Shown piece after piece: positions 50,362 through 61,700 of a stretch of 64,000 bases of DNA. Position numbers and translations under genes: made by a program. The notes under the pieces were generated by a model. That model worked only from the letters and a program-made list of their open reading frames with translations. It was not told where the DNA came from and searched no databases. Position 1 is the first letter of the stretch. Each line of letters starts with the position of its first letter. Source of the DNA: Protofrankia sp963555915 (GTDB lineage Bacteria; Actinomycetota; Actinomycetes; Frankiales; Frankiaceae); NCBI RefSeq assembly GCF_963555915.1, contig NZ_CAUVXL010000031.1:1-64000 (forward strand). The letters run 5' to 3'.

Positions 50362-50675
50362 GCCACGAGAGACGTAACTCCACAGTCGTAGGGCGAGGGT
50401 CCGCCATCTCCAACTGAGGGGCGGGCTCTTGTCATTTGTCGATGGCGGGGCGATTCGTGCGCAGTCATGGCGTGTCGCGCTTTGCTCCCCTGTCGTTTTT
50501 CTCCCGGTTGATCGTGCGCTTTCGCCTGGCTGAACATGTGTGTCCAGCATGTCGGATGCGCCGATTTTGATCTTTAACTCGCCGAACGAAGACTGTTCAC
50601 CGAATTTTACTGTTGCGCACATCCGTCGGATGAAACGTCCACTGAATCACTTCAGCCAGCCATACTGACGGCGGA
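50362..50675. other. intergenic region, no gene seen
   Basis: It lies downstream of cspA and downstream of the convergent asd stop. The right half is less GC-rich (TTTTGATCTTTAACTCG near 50570). No clear hairpin or ORF with motif. Confidence 0.4.
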
Positions 50676-51809
50676 CTACCGGCCGTGGGATACCAGCAGT
50701 TCGGCGATCTGGAGGGTGTTCAACGCCGCGCCTTTGCGCAGGTTGTCGCCGCACACGAACATGGCGAGCTCACACGGGTCGTCGGGCGATTGCCTGATCC
50801 GCCCGACCCAGGTCGGATCGGTACCGACGACGTCTGCCGGTGTGGGGAAGTCTCCCGCCGCCGGGTCGTCCAGGACGGCCACCCCCGGCGCCGCACGCAG
50901 GACGGCCCGTGCGTCATCCGCGGCCACCGGGCGCGCGAACCACGCGTGCACCGCCACCGCGTGGGTCGTCACGACGGGTACCCGTACACAGGTTGCGGAC
51001 ACCTTGAGCCCGGGAAGCCCCAGGATCTTCCGGGACTCGTTCCGGATCTTCATTTCCTCAGACGACCAGCCGCCGTCCTGGTGGGAACCGGCCCACGGCA
51101 CGACGTTCAGGGCCAGTGGCGCCGGGAACGGGCCGAGCCCGTGCTCCCCGATGGCTTTGCGGACGTCCCCGGCGCTCTGGCCGGGTCCCAGCCAGGTGTC
51201 GCCAGCTGCGTCGGTGGACCTGCTGTCGGTGGACCTGCCGGGGGTCGGCATGGCGCCAACCACGGTGGCGAGCTGGGCGTAGAGGGTGTCGATACCAGCC
51301 TGGCCTGCTCCGCTCGCCGCCTGGTAGGACGTCGCGACCAGCGATTCCAGCCCGAACACGCGGTGCAGCGCGCCAACCGCGACGATCATCGACAGCGTCG
51401 TGCAGTTCGGGTTGGCGATGATCCCGCGCGGCCGGTCCGCCGCCGCCTGCGCGTTCACCTCGGGGACGACCAGCGGGACGTCCGCCTCCATCCGGAAGGC
51501 GCCCGAATTGTCAACCGCGATCGCCCCGCGGGACGCCGCGACCGGTGCCCACTGTCTGGAGACCTCGTCCGGGACGTCGAACATGGCGATGTCGACACCG
51601 TCGAAGACCTCGGGGGTCAGCGCCAGCACCTCGACGTCGCCGCCGCGCAGTCGCAGTCTGCGCCCGGCGGACCGCGCGGAGGCGATCAGTCGGATTTCGC
51701 CCCAGATATCCGGGCGTTCGCCCAGCAGCGAGAGCATCACGGTGCCGACCGCACCGGTTGCGCCGACCACGGCCAGCGTGGGACGGCTGCCGGCCGCTGG
51801 CGCGGTCAT
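50676..51809 (-). CDS. asd: aspartate-semialdehyde dehydrogenase
   Basis: This 377-residue enzyme makes L-aspartate-4-semialdehyde from aspartyl phosphate in lysine, methionine, threonine and diaminopimelate synthesis. The N-terminal NADP fold is AVVGATGAVGTVM. The active-site Cys is in IIANPNCTTLSMI, SYQAASGAGQAG follows, and the catalytic His region is TCVRVPVVTTHAVAV. A ~25-residue insertion (PTPGRSTDSRSTDAAGD) near residue 190 is longer than usual. The ATG overlaps the lysC stop by 4 bases, forming the standard lysC-asd operon. Confidence 0.95.
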   Translation of the reverse strand: MTAPAAGSRPTLAVVGATGAVGTVMLSLLGERPDIWGEIRLIASARSAGRRLRLRGGDVEVLALTPEVFDGVDIAMFDVPDEVSRQWAPVAASRGAIAVDNSGAFRMEADVPLVVPEVNAQAAADRPRGIIANPNCTTLSMIVAVGALHRVFGLESLVATSYQAASGAGQAGIDTLYAQLATVVGAMPTPGRSTDSRSTDAAGDTWLGPGQSAGDVRKAIGEHGLGPFPAPLALNVVPWAGSHQDGGWSSEEMKIRNESRKILGLPGLKVSATCVRVPVVTTHAVAVHAWFARPVAADDARAVLRAAPGVAVLDDPAAGDFPTPADVVGTDPTWVGRIRQSPDDPCELAMFVCGDNLRKGAALNTLQIAELLVSHGR

Positions 51810-53074
51810 CGACCGGTCCCCGCGTACACGATTGCCTGACTGTCAGGATCGGCGAGTTCGAACGCACTGTGGACGGCTCGGACAGCGACCTGCAGGTCGG
51901 TGTCGCGGATGACCACCGAAATCCGAATCTCAGAGGTCGAAATGATCTCCACATTGACCCCGGCGTCCGCGAGTGCGCCGAAGAAGCGGGCCGACACCCC
52001 CGGGTGCGACTTCATCCCGGCACCGATCAGCGAGACCTTGCCGATGTGATCGTCATACAGGGTCCGTTCGAAGCCGATCTCACCACGGACCTTCTCCAGC
52101 GCGGTCAGCGCGGTGCGGCCGTCGGTCTTCGGAAGGGTGAAGGAGATGTCGGTCCGCCCGGTGCCGGCCACCGACCCGACCTGCACGATCATGTCGAGGT
52201 TGACGTCCGCGTCGGCGACGGCCCGGAAGACGGCGGCGGCCACGCCGGGCTTGTCCGGGCAGCCGGCCACGGTCACCTTCGCCTCGCTCTGGTCGTGAGC
52301 GACCCCACGAATGATGGCCTGTTCCACGAGCTCTGCCTCCGGAATCTCGGTGACCCACGTACCCGGCTTCGAGGAGAACGAGGACCGGACGTGTACGGGG
52401 ACGGTGTAGCGGCGTGCGTACTCGACACAGCGAAGCATCAGCACCTTGGCTCCGCAGGCCGCCATCTCCATCATTTCCTCGTAGGAAATGCGCTCGATGC
52501 GGCGGGCGTCCGGCACGATCCGCGGGTCGGCGGTGAAAACGCCGTCCACATCGGTGTAGATCTCGCAGAAGTCGGCCTGCAGCGCGGCTGCGAGGGCCAC
52601 AGCGGTTGTATCCGAGCCGCCCCGACCGAGCGTTGTCACGTCCTTCGTATCCTGGCTGACGCCCTGGAAACCGGCGACGATCGCAATCGCTCCCGAGTCC
52701 AGAGCGTCGCGGATGCGCCCCGGCGTGACATCGATGATGCGGGCCTTGCCGTGCGCCGAAGTCGTGATCACGCCGGCCTGGGAGCCCGTGAACGAGCGTG
52801 CCTCGGCGCCCAGGTTCGAGATCGCCATGGCCAGCAGCGCCATTGAGATGCGTTCACCGGCGGTGAGCAGCATGTCAAGCTCGCGGGCCGGCGGAACAGG
52901 CGTGACCTGTTCCGCGAGTGCGAGCAGGTCGTCGGTGGTGTCACCCATCGCGCTCACCACGACTACCACGTCGTCGCCGCAACGGCGTTGAGCCACGATC
53001 CGCGCGGCGACCCGTTTGATCCGGTCGGCATCCGAGACGGAGGAACCGCCGAACTTCGCCACCACGACCGCCAT
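51806..53074 (-). CDS. lysC: aspartate kinase
   Basis: This ~422-residue enzyme phosphorylates L-aspartate, the first step of the aspartate pathway. The N-terminal kinase has VVAKFGGSSV, GERISMALLAM, GFQGVSQDTKDVTTLGRGGSD and EIYTDVDGVFTADPR. The C-terminal third holds two ACT domains (VAGCPDKPGVAAAV; VSLIGAGMKSHPGV) for lysine/threonine feedback. In many actinobacteria an internal start also makes a separate beta subunit; an in-frame GTG before EQAIIRGVAHD could serve here. ATG 53074 gives the conserved N-terminus. Confidence 0.95.
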   Translation of the reverse strand: MAVVVAKFGGSSVSDADRIKRVAARIVAQRRCGDDVVVVVSAMGDTTDDLLALAEQVTPVPPARELDMLLTAGERISMALLAMAISNLGAEARSFTGSQAGVITTSAHGKARIIDVTPGRIRDALDSGAIAIVAGFQGVSQDTKDVTTLGRGGSDTTAVALAAALQADFCEIYTDVDGVFTADPRIVPDARRIERISYEEMMEMAACGAKVLMLRCVEYARRYTVPVHVRSSFSSKPGTWVTEIPEAELVEQAIIRGVAHDQSEAKVTVAGCPDKPGVAAAVFRAVADADVNLDMIVQVGSVAGTGRTDISFTLPKTDGRTALTALEKVRGEIGFERTLYDDHIGKVSLIGAGMKSHPGVSARFFGALADAGVNVEIISTSEIRISVVIRDTDLQVAVRAVHSAFELADPDSQAIVYAGTGR

Positions 53075-53561
53075 GCGCTCCAGGTTACTGGGCACTGCGG
53101 GGCTGCGAGAAGGGCTGCGGCTACACCGCTTTCTGCCAGGCCACGAGCCGTCCTGCCGGAGCCGAGGGCGGGCTTGTCAGCCGGGGGGAATGGGCGCTGT
53201 CAGAACGATCCTGAATATCATATTTCGACGACCACGAAAAGAGCCGCTCGCGCTCTGGCTGAAAATCCGCGATCGCGATATTAGGGAGGGCGCACGGATG
53301 TGCGGGATGTGCATCATCCGCCGGTGTGGTACCGATCACGGTCGAGCCATAGCGGATGAAACATGTATTTCGTGAGTTCATCAGCTGATAACCAGGCATT
53401 CCCGGGTATTGCGTACACTGCCATCGTCACGGATGGTGGTCGATGTTCGCCGTCTCGTGCAGGCCCCGTGAGTGTGCAGGCCGAGGTACCGCTATGCTCC
53501 GTTCGTCCTACTTGGGGGGGACACCAAGATTGGGACCTACGAAGGGCTTGAAGAGCCAGTG
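53075..53561. other. divergent intergenic region
   Basis: It carries the promoters of lysC-asd (minus) and the beta-helix lipoprotein (plus). It is less GC-rich near 53200-53410. I see no riboswitch or tRNA structure that I can support. A run of seven G lies at 53513-53519. Confidence 0.4.
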
Positions 53562-54758
53562 ATGATCAAGTATGGCGCGCGGTGGAGTGCGAGCGTGGTG
53601 CTCTCCGCCGCTCTCCTCACCGGTGGGCTTGTCGCCTGTAAGCCAGCTGATTCGGGCCTGACGCAACCCGCCCACGGTACGGCGTCCCCGACGGGAAGTC
53701 AGCTGCCTCAGACTCCCGCGGGCGCCGCAACCACGCCGCCGGCCGTGACGGCTGTCCCGTCGCCGACCGCCACGCGCGGCGCCCCGGCCCCGGCAGTCAC
53801 GCAGACCCTGCCGGCTCTCCCGGCCGGCGGCGCCGGCATGCCGGTTATACCCTCGGCGCCGGCGCCATTGCGGACGGTCAGAGTGTCAACGGCCCAGCAG
53901 CTGACCGCCGCGCTCGCGGCAGCCCAGCCTGGGGACCTCATCGCGCTCGCGGACGGCCAGTACAGCGGACACTTCGTCGCCGACAGGCCGGCGACGGCGA
54001 AGGCTCCGATCACGGTGCGTGGCTCGCGCAACGCGGTGATCGACGGTGGTTCGATCGACAGCGGCTATTCCTTCCACCTCGACAACGCCGACTACTGGCG
54101 GCTGGAGGGCTTCACGATCCAGAGCGGCCAGAAGGGCGTGATGACCGATCAGACCAACGGAGCGGTCATCTCCGGGCTACTGGTGCGCAACGTCGGTGAC
54201 GAGGCCATCCATCTGCGGAACTTCTCCACCGACAATTTCGTCGTGGGATGCGTCGTCAGTGGTACCGGGCGCAAGGAACCGGGCTTCGGAGAGGGCATCT
54301 ACATCGGCACGGCCAAGTCGAACTGGGAGAAGTTCAGCGGCGGGAAGCCGGACAACTCCGACCGTAACAAGATCATTGGAAACACGATCAGCGGGGTGAC
54401 CGCAGAGGCGGTTGACATCAAGGAGGCCACGACCGGTGGTGTCCTGGGCAACAACACCTTCAACGGTTCGGCCATCTCCGGCGCCAACTCCGCGGACTCG
54501 TGGGTCGATGTGAAGGGCAACAACTGGCTCATCGAGGGCAACACCGGGGTGGACAGCCCGAAGGACGGCATCCAGACCCACGTCATCATCGACGGCTGGG
54601 GCACGGGGAACATCATCACCGGGAACAGGCTCGACGTCGACGGTCCCGGCTTCGGCGTCAGCATCGACAAGCCGAGCAACACCGCGAACATCGTCTCGTG
54701 CACCAACATCGTCATCGCGGCGGCCGACGGCCTGTTCAACGTGCCCTGCGTGAAGTAA
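53562..54758 (+). CDS. secreted right-handed beta-helix lipoprotein (pectate lyase-like)
   Basis: This ~398-residue protein has a lipoprotein signal (VVLSAALLTGGLVAC; Cys ~26), a Pro/Thr/Ala-rich linker to residue ~110, then a parallel beta-helix (~110-395). Repeated coil phrases include ITVRGSRNAVIDGG, YWRLEGFTIQSGQKGVM, NKIIGNTISGV and NIITGNRLDVDG. This is the layout of polysaccharide lyase-like or NosD/CASH proteins. Clear lyase catalytic residues cannot be placed. GTG 53559 is an alternative start. It may bind or trim surface polysaccharide. Confidence 0.8.
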   Translation: MIKYGARWSASVVLSAALLTGGLVACKPADSGLTQPAHGTASPTGSQLPQTPAGAATTPPAVTAVPSPTATRGAPAPAVTQTLPALPAGGAGMPVIPSAPAPLRTVRVSTAQQLTAALAAAQPGDLIALADGQYSGHFVADRPATAKAPITVRGSRNAVIDGGSIDSGYSFHLDNADYWRLEGFTIQSGQKGVMTDQTNGAVISGLLVRNVGDEAIHLRNFSTDNFVVGCVVSGTGRKEPGFGEGIYIGTAKSNWEKFSGGKPDNSDRNKIIGNTISGVTAEAVDIKEATTGGVLGNNTFNGSAISGANSADSWVDVKGNNWLIEGNTGVDSPKDGIQTHVIIDGWGTGNIITGNRLDVDGPGFGVSIDKPSNTANIVSCTNIVIAAADGLFNVPCVK

Positions 54759-54788
54759 CCGGCGGGAAGCTTCAGCCCGGGTCCGTCA

Positions 54789-55079
54789 TTGCGGACCCGG
54801 GCCCGGGCTCTCGCCGTATCACAGGCGCGTCTGAGTCCTTCAATCTCCGTTATTGATCGCGAGGGACGCTCGGCCGTTGCGGTGAGCTTTGATTCGGACT
54901 TCGGCGGTCTACCAACACGCTATCTGCTTGTCGCGGACCGGACGACCGGCACGCTGCTCGGCCACGAGCAGGTTCTTACCTCGAAGGCTGGAAAGCTCGG
55001 CGTTTCCATCCCGGCGGTCATCAGCTATCAGTTGTGGTTGGCTGCGGGCAGCGCCAGAAGCGTGACCGATACCCTGTAG
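54789..55079 (+). pseudogene. C-terminal fragment of a CU044_5270-like protein
   Basis: The 96 codons contain RYLLVADRTTGTLLGHEQVL and KLGVSIPAVISYQLWLAAG. These match the end of a common actinobacterial family often found beside sigma factors. Normal members are ~300 residues with a membrane helix, so this is only the last part. No ribosome site was recognised. It may be a remnant. Confidence 0.5.
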
Positions 55080-55115
55080 GTTCTGTCGGGGATTCTGAAG
55101 TCGGCACAGCTGGAC

Positions 55116-55156
55116 AATGATGCAGGGGCACCGTTTTCCGGTGTCCCTGCATCATT
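55116..55156. terminator. strong bidirectional hairpin
   Basis: AATGATGCAGGG(G)CACC and GGTGTCCCTGCATCATT pair around a GTTTTCC loop. It lies between convergent small ORFs. It is an almost perfect 17-bp stem with one bulge. Confidence 0.75.
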
Positions 55157-55170
55157 CAACGATTCAACGA

Positions 55171-55483
55171 CTAGAGCTGGAAGTCGTCTGCCTTGTCATT
55201 CCAGCTGCCGCCACCGATGCTGCTTCCCCGAATCATTGTTGTCAAGACCGGGTGGTCTGAGCGGTATAAAAATTGGATCTTCACTCCACCTGCGGCGATC
55301 GAGTGGGTGACTTTCCGCTTGGGGTTCGATGATTTGACCGATATTGATTTGATCTGCTTGTAGCAAGTAGTCTTTGGTAAATTTCTGATCAAAAACTGAA
55401 GTTATTTGTTGTCTCTTAATAGAGATTGAGTTGTCGGTCTCATCGACGCGCATACCGTCCTGCTGGCATGCCTGTCCGCTCAT
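55171..55483 (-). pseudogene. AT-rich small unknown gene, probably frameshifted
   Basis: Two overlapping frames look coding. One (55483-55196) starts MSGQACQQDGMRVDETDN and continues QITSVFDQKFTKDYLLQADQ. The other (to the stop at 55171) reads YKQIKSISVKSSNPKRKV and IAAGGVKIQFLYRSD, ending SWNDKADDFQL. Base composition is far lower in GC than the surroundings, as for horizontally acquired toxin or immunity genes. No family recognised. Confidence 0.4.
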
Positions 55484-55797
55484 GGTGTCAGGCCGGTTAC
55501 GGACGAGAGGCTGTCGCGACCTGGTGTTTTAGTGGTGAGGCTCCTGGCGGCCGCCCCACTGATCACCTTTAGTAATGATCAACTTAGGGTGACCGTCTGG
55601 TTGCAACATCTGCGGACGAACAATTCCTCGCCCGAGCTGCTGCGTACGCACCTTCTTGCTGACAGTCTCTGCCTTCTATCCCAATACCGGATGAATCGGC
55701 ATCCGATCAAGAGTGCCAGCGGCCTGCCTGGGTGCGCTGGTCGTGGGGTGTGGCCGGCCTGATCGGTTTTGCGCGTGGTCGCGGAGGGTGAGTCAGC
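55484..55797. other. spacer upstream of the Rhs gene
   Basis: Of mixed base composition. A short plus-strand frame (55532-55762) has no motif. CGGAGGG before the GTG at 55798 is the Rhs ribosome site. Confidence 0.4.
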
Positions 55798-58700
55798 GTG
55801 TCGGTGGGGCGTGTGTTCGGGATGTGGCGGCGCAGGTTCCGCTTCGGGTACACCCGAGAGCGGGGATCGACGCCGCAGGCGGTCGGGATCGCCGGGTTGG
55901 CTGTGGTGCTACTGGCAAGCCCGATGGTGCCGGCGTCCGGGACGGTCGGCGGCCGGCATCCCACGCGGGTCGAGGCCATCGCGATCACCCCGGCGACGGC
56001 ATCCCAGCCGGTCCCGGACGCGTCGGGTGATGTCACGGTGAACGGCTGGGGCGACGGTGCCGGTTACCACCTTGCGGTCGCCACCGAATCGGCTGGCTGG
56101 GCGTGGCGGGACCTCGCCGTGTTGCGACCCGGTGGTCGCGACGACTCGTCGTGGATCGGTTACCAGTGTGTCTCCGGTGACGGCCGATACGCGGCGGTCG
56201 CCGTTCTGCCCGCTTCGGCAGCCAACAACGCCCCGGCCCGGGACCACGGCGCCACCGGGTATGCGGTGGATCTGCTCAGCGGCACGGTGCGGCCGGTGGC
56301 CAGCGGTGTCGGGCTGAAGTACCACTCGCCGGGTTGCGGTACCGGCGACGACGCGGTGTTCACCTTCAACGGTGACGTCGACCAGCGGACGACGACGATC
56401 CTGACTGTCGATCTGGCCAAGGGTTCGGTTGCGGGGCGCAGCACGGTGGCGGGACAGGTCACTTCGGTGGTGCCCACGCAGGCGGGGCCGGTCGGCGTCC
56501 TGGGTAGCGCCCTGGTGCGGGTTCCTGCCGGCGGGACGCCGGTGTCACTCGCCGCCGTCGACGGGGCCGCGTATGACCTGCGTCCGACCGCGGACGGTGG
56601 TGTTGCCTTCCTCAGCCTGCGTGATCGCGCGCCGACCGCGACGGTGGTGGTGGAGCGGTCGGGGCAGGTGACCACGCTCGGGTCCGGTCCCGCCACGGAG
56701 GTGCACCTGTTCCAGGGGAGGGGCGGGCATCCCGTCCTGGCCGGGGCGACCACAGCGCCACCCGGCGGGGCCGGCCTGGTCGGCGTACCCGCCGGTGGAC
56801 TGCCGCACGGTGCGACCGCGGCCTCTCTCGACGGCCATGCCCTGCTGGGAGTCGGAACCGCAGGTGATCAGTCTGCTCCGTTGATTCTCGACACCCGGAC
56901 CAGATCGGTCCTCACCCGTCCGGCGGCTGCGCCGGGTGCCCGTACCTGGACGGCGGTACCCGCGCCGGCAACGGCGGCGCCGAGCGGATACGCCACGCGC
57001 AGCGGCCCGTCCATTCAGCCCATCGTGAGCGTGATCCCGATCGCGGCCGGCAGCCCGACGTGCGCCGTCCCGCGCCTGGCTGAGAACCGCCAGGTGCTCC
57101 AGCCGTTCGCGAACCAGATCGACTGGGCGACACAGCTCGCCGAACAGGGTCTGCTGACCGGGTCGTCGGTGCAGCGGCCCGCCGGCTACGCCAACCTCGG
57201 GCTGGCCGCCTACGCGGCGAACAGCGACTTCCCGAAGATCGCCCTGCATCACCCGACCGGCGACACCTGGGATTCGGTTCCCCGGTCGGTCTACGAGGCG
57301 ATCCTGGCCCAGGAGAGCAACTGGAGCCAGGCATCCTGGCATGCGCTGCCGGGCATTGCCGGAAACCCGCTCATCGCCGACTACTACGGTTCGGGCGGCG
57401 GGATCACCACGATCAACTACTCGGCCGCCGACTGCGGGTACGGCGTCGGCCAGGTGACCACCGGGATGACGGCCGCGGACACCACATACTCCGCCAACGG
57501 TAAAACCAAGATTGCCATTGACTACGAGGAGAACATAGCCGCCGGCCTGCAGGTCCTTGAGAAGACCTGGAACCAGCTCTACGACGCCGGTATCACCGCC
57601 AACGGCGGGAATCCCCGTTACCTGGAGAACTGGTATTTCGCCGCGTGGGCCTACAACACCGGTATCCAGCCGACGGCGAAGTACGGCAACACCACAGGAT
57701 GCACACCGAGCCCGACCTGCGTCGGTCCGGACGGCACCTGGGGGCTGGGGTGGACCAACAACCCGAAGAACCCCGACTACCCGCCCAACCGGGTTCCCTT
57801 CCTGCGTGACACCTACGCCGACGCCGCGCATCCCTCGCAGTGGCCCTACCAGGAACGGGTAATGGGGTGGATGGGCAGCCCGATCATCCGGTTCGACCAT
57901 GCCGCCTATGCCACCCCGACCTACCACGGCGGTAGCACCTGGCTGCAGATCCCCGGGGTCAACACTTTCTGCACGACCGACAACAAGTGCGACCCGAACT
58001 ACACCAACGCCACCGACCCGACCGCGAGTTTCTGCACGTTGACCGACAGGGAGTGCTGGTGGCACCTGCCGGCCACCTGGGTGGCGAACTGTGCGACAAC
58101 CTGTGCCACCAGTGACTATTCGGCCGCTGCCGGCTCGACCGAACCGGCGGCCGGGGCCGACCCGCATCCGCCGACCTGTTCCCTGGACACCGCCAAGGTG
58201 CCCACCACATCCAGCGGCCCGCCGATCATCGTGGACGAGTCGCAGAGCCAGCCACCGCTGAACCTTGTCGGCTGCGGGTCGTCGAACTGGTCCCAGGGCG
58301 GCACGTTCAGCTATGCCTACGGCGCCAACGCGGCCGGTGACCCGATCGGTGCGATCGACACCCATCAGCTCGGCGCCGGTTTCGGTGGTCACATCCTGTT
58401 CACACACACCGAGAACGGTTCTGATTCGAGCCTGGTCAACACCGGTACCTGGACGCCGACCCTCCCACGGTTGCAGTACTACAAGATTAAGATCCACATC
58501 CCGGCGACGGGAGCCTCCGCCACCGACGTGGTCTACAAGATCTACCCCGGTGGCGGGGCGAACCCATGGAAGATCCGGGTCAACCAGCACTGGGGATCCG
58601 AACAGTGGGTCACGATCGGGACCTTCGCCATGCAGAACGGCGGGTATGTCCAGCTGAGCAACACCAGCACGGACACCGCCTACGGCGACACCAGCTACAG

Positions 58701-61700
58701 CAACTACGACGTCGCGTACGACGCGATCGCCTTCGTCCAGATGGGCGGTACTCCCGGTACGCCCATCGGCGGCCCACCGCAGGTGATCGACGCGCCCAAG
58801 GGCAGTAACCCGGCCTGGGTGCAGTGCGGCTGCGCCCGACGCACCGCCGGTGACCCGGTCGACACCAGCACCGGCTATTTCGGTCAGACCTTCACCGACC
58901 TGGCCACTCCTGGCCGGGGCATGCCGCTGGACTTCACCCGTACCTATGCCTCCGCGCTGGCCGACCCGTCCGGCCCGAACGGGTCGGCGGCGTTGAACGG
59001 CCCGTTCGGTTACGGGTGGACCTTCTCCTACAACCTGTCGACCGTCACCGACAGTGCGACCGGCAACGTCACGGTCAAGCAGGAGGACGGCTCTCAGGTC
59101 ACGTTCGTCAACTCCTCCGGCGTCTACACTCCGTCAGCGCCCAGGTATGACGCGACTCTGGTCAAGAACGGTTCGTCCTATGTGTTCACCCGGCGGAGCA
59201 GCCAGATCTTCAGCTTCGACGTGGCCACGGGCCGGCTGGTCTCGGAGACGGATCTGGCGGGCAGCAAGGCCAGCCCGGCATATGCCACGGCGCTGACCTA
59301 CGACAGCTCCGGGCATCTGAGTACCATCACCGACCCGGCTGCGCGCACTTATACGCTCACCTGGACCGGCAACCACATCACCGGCCTGTCCGACACGGCT
59401 GGGCGCCAGGTCACCTACGGCTATGACGCGGCTGGCAACCTCACCGACGTCTTCGGGGTCGGCACCACCCGCAGTCCGTCGGTGGGGAACAACGACCGGA
59501 GCCAGTACACCTACACCGCCGCGCATCTGCTCAATGCGATGCGTGAACCGGCCGCTTACGGCAGCACCGCCACCCCGACCCCGGTCGTCGGCATGACCTA
59601 TGACAGCGCAGAGCGGGTCACCGCCCAGACCGACCAGCTCGGCCACACGACCACGTTCACCTATGGCCCGAACACGGCGGCGAATCTCGTAGCCGGGCAG
59701 ACCCAGGTCACCGACCCGGCTGGTCACAAGACCGTGTACACCTACACCGGCGGTCTGCTGACCTCGGAAACCCGGGGCGCCGGGACGGCCGACGCCGGGA
59801 CCTGGAGCTACACCTACGACCCGGTCAGCCTCGGGGTCACCTCGATCACCGACCCGAACGGGAACTTCCAGACCTTCAGCTACGACGATCATGGCAATCA
59901 GATCTCCGCCAGTGATCCGCGCGGGTTCACCACCTCCCGCACCTACGACGACCGGAACAACCTCGTCGCGACGATCGACCCGACCGGGACGCAGACCAGC
60001 TACGGCTACGACGAGGCCGGGCACATCGCCACCAGCACCGGCACCAACGACGGCACGTCCGCGTACAAGCTGCCGACCAGCATCACCCTGCAACAGGTCG
60101 ACCAGGCCGCTGAAGTTTCCAACGGAAATCCGCCCTCGACCGTGGTCCGCTCCGCGAGCTTCTACTACGACGACGCCGCGCATCCCGATGACGTCTCCCG
60201 CACGGTGAACGCGCGTGGGAACACGACGACGAACACCTATGACACCTTCGGTGACCTCGCCAGCACGAAGGACCCCGAAGGCAACACCACCAAGTACGGC
60301 TACGACACCGCCCGCGGCCTGCGCACCTCGGTTGTCTCGCCGATCGGCGTGTCCGCCGGCATCGTCCCCGGCTGCACCCCGCCGGCCACGGGCTGCACCA
60401 CCTACAGTTACAACGCCTGGAACAACCCGATCAAAACCACCGACCCGCTCGGTGACGTCAGCTCCGCGACCTACGACGCCGACGGCAACAGGACCTCGGC
60501 CACAGACGCCAACAACCGGACGACGACCTACACCTACGACCTCGCCGACCGGCAGACCGTGACGACCCGGCCGGACGCCACGACTCTCAAGACCGACTAC
60601 AACGCCGACAACACCGTCGCGGACATCGTCGACGGGGCTGCCCACAAGACCACTTATGGCTACGACAACCAGGGCCGGCGGACCACCCGGACCGATCCCG
60701 GGTCCCACACGATCACCTGGAAGTACGACACGGCCGGCAGGCTGCTGACACTCGCTGACGCGGCCGGCCGGGTGACCACCTACGGGTACGACGCCGCCGG
60801 TCACCAGACCACGGTGGGCTATTCGGACGGCGCTACCCCGAACGTGACGGCGACGACGTACGACGGCCTCGGGCGGCGTACGTCCACGACCGACGGCACC
60901 GGGACCAGCCACTGGTCCTACGACTCCTTCGGCGAGATCACCTCCTACACCAACGGCGCCGGAGCCACGGTAGGTTACAGCTACGACGCTGTCGGCAACG
61001 TCACCTCGATCGCCTACCCCGGTGGCAGCGGCCGGAGCGTCACCCGAACGTTCGACAAGGACGACCGGCTGGTCACCGTTCAGGACTGGAACGCCAAGAG
61101 CACGTCGTTCGGGTACGACCGCGACAGCGATCTGCTCACGACGACCTACCCCAACAACACTAGTGTCACCGGGAGTTTCGACAAGGCCGACCAGCTCACC
61201 GGCTCCACGCTGAAGGCCGGCAGCACCACGCTTGCCTCCCTGACCAGCCCCCGGGACGCCGCCGGCCAGGTCAGCGGGGAGACACCGACCGGTGTTCCGG
61301 GCAGCGCGCAAACTTTTGCTTACACGGCGTTGGAGCAGCTCAAGTCGACGACCGTCGGCGGTACCACTACCTCCTACGCCTATGACGCCGCGGACAACCC
61401 GACCACGGTCGGCGCTACGACGCAGACCTTCGATGTGACAAGCAGGCTGTGCTGGACCACCACGGCCACCCCGCCCGCGAACCCGGCCTGCGCCAGCACA
61501 CCCAGCGGCGCCACCACCTACACCTACGACACCGAAGGCGACCGGACCAAGAGCACCGCCGGGAGCGCGGTCACCACCTACGCCTACGACCAGGCGAGCA
61601 GGCTCACCGGGTTCACGAAGAGCGGAACCACGGCGAGTTACACCTATGACGGATCCGGCCTGCGTGCCTCCAAGACCGTCAACGGCGCCACGACTCCGTT

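Noticed and set aside
53121..53399. 92-codon minus-strand ORF upstream of lysC
   Set aside because: No ribosome site, no family motif, and it lies in the promoter region of lysC.
53460..53560. possible riboswitch upstream of the beta-helix lipoprotein
   Set aside because: Paired segments are weak and no conserved riboswitch core could be identified by eye.
56545..58590. 681-codon minus-strand frame
   Set aside because: It is a GC-bias shadow of the Rhs N-terminal region, with no recognisable domain.
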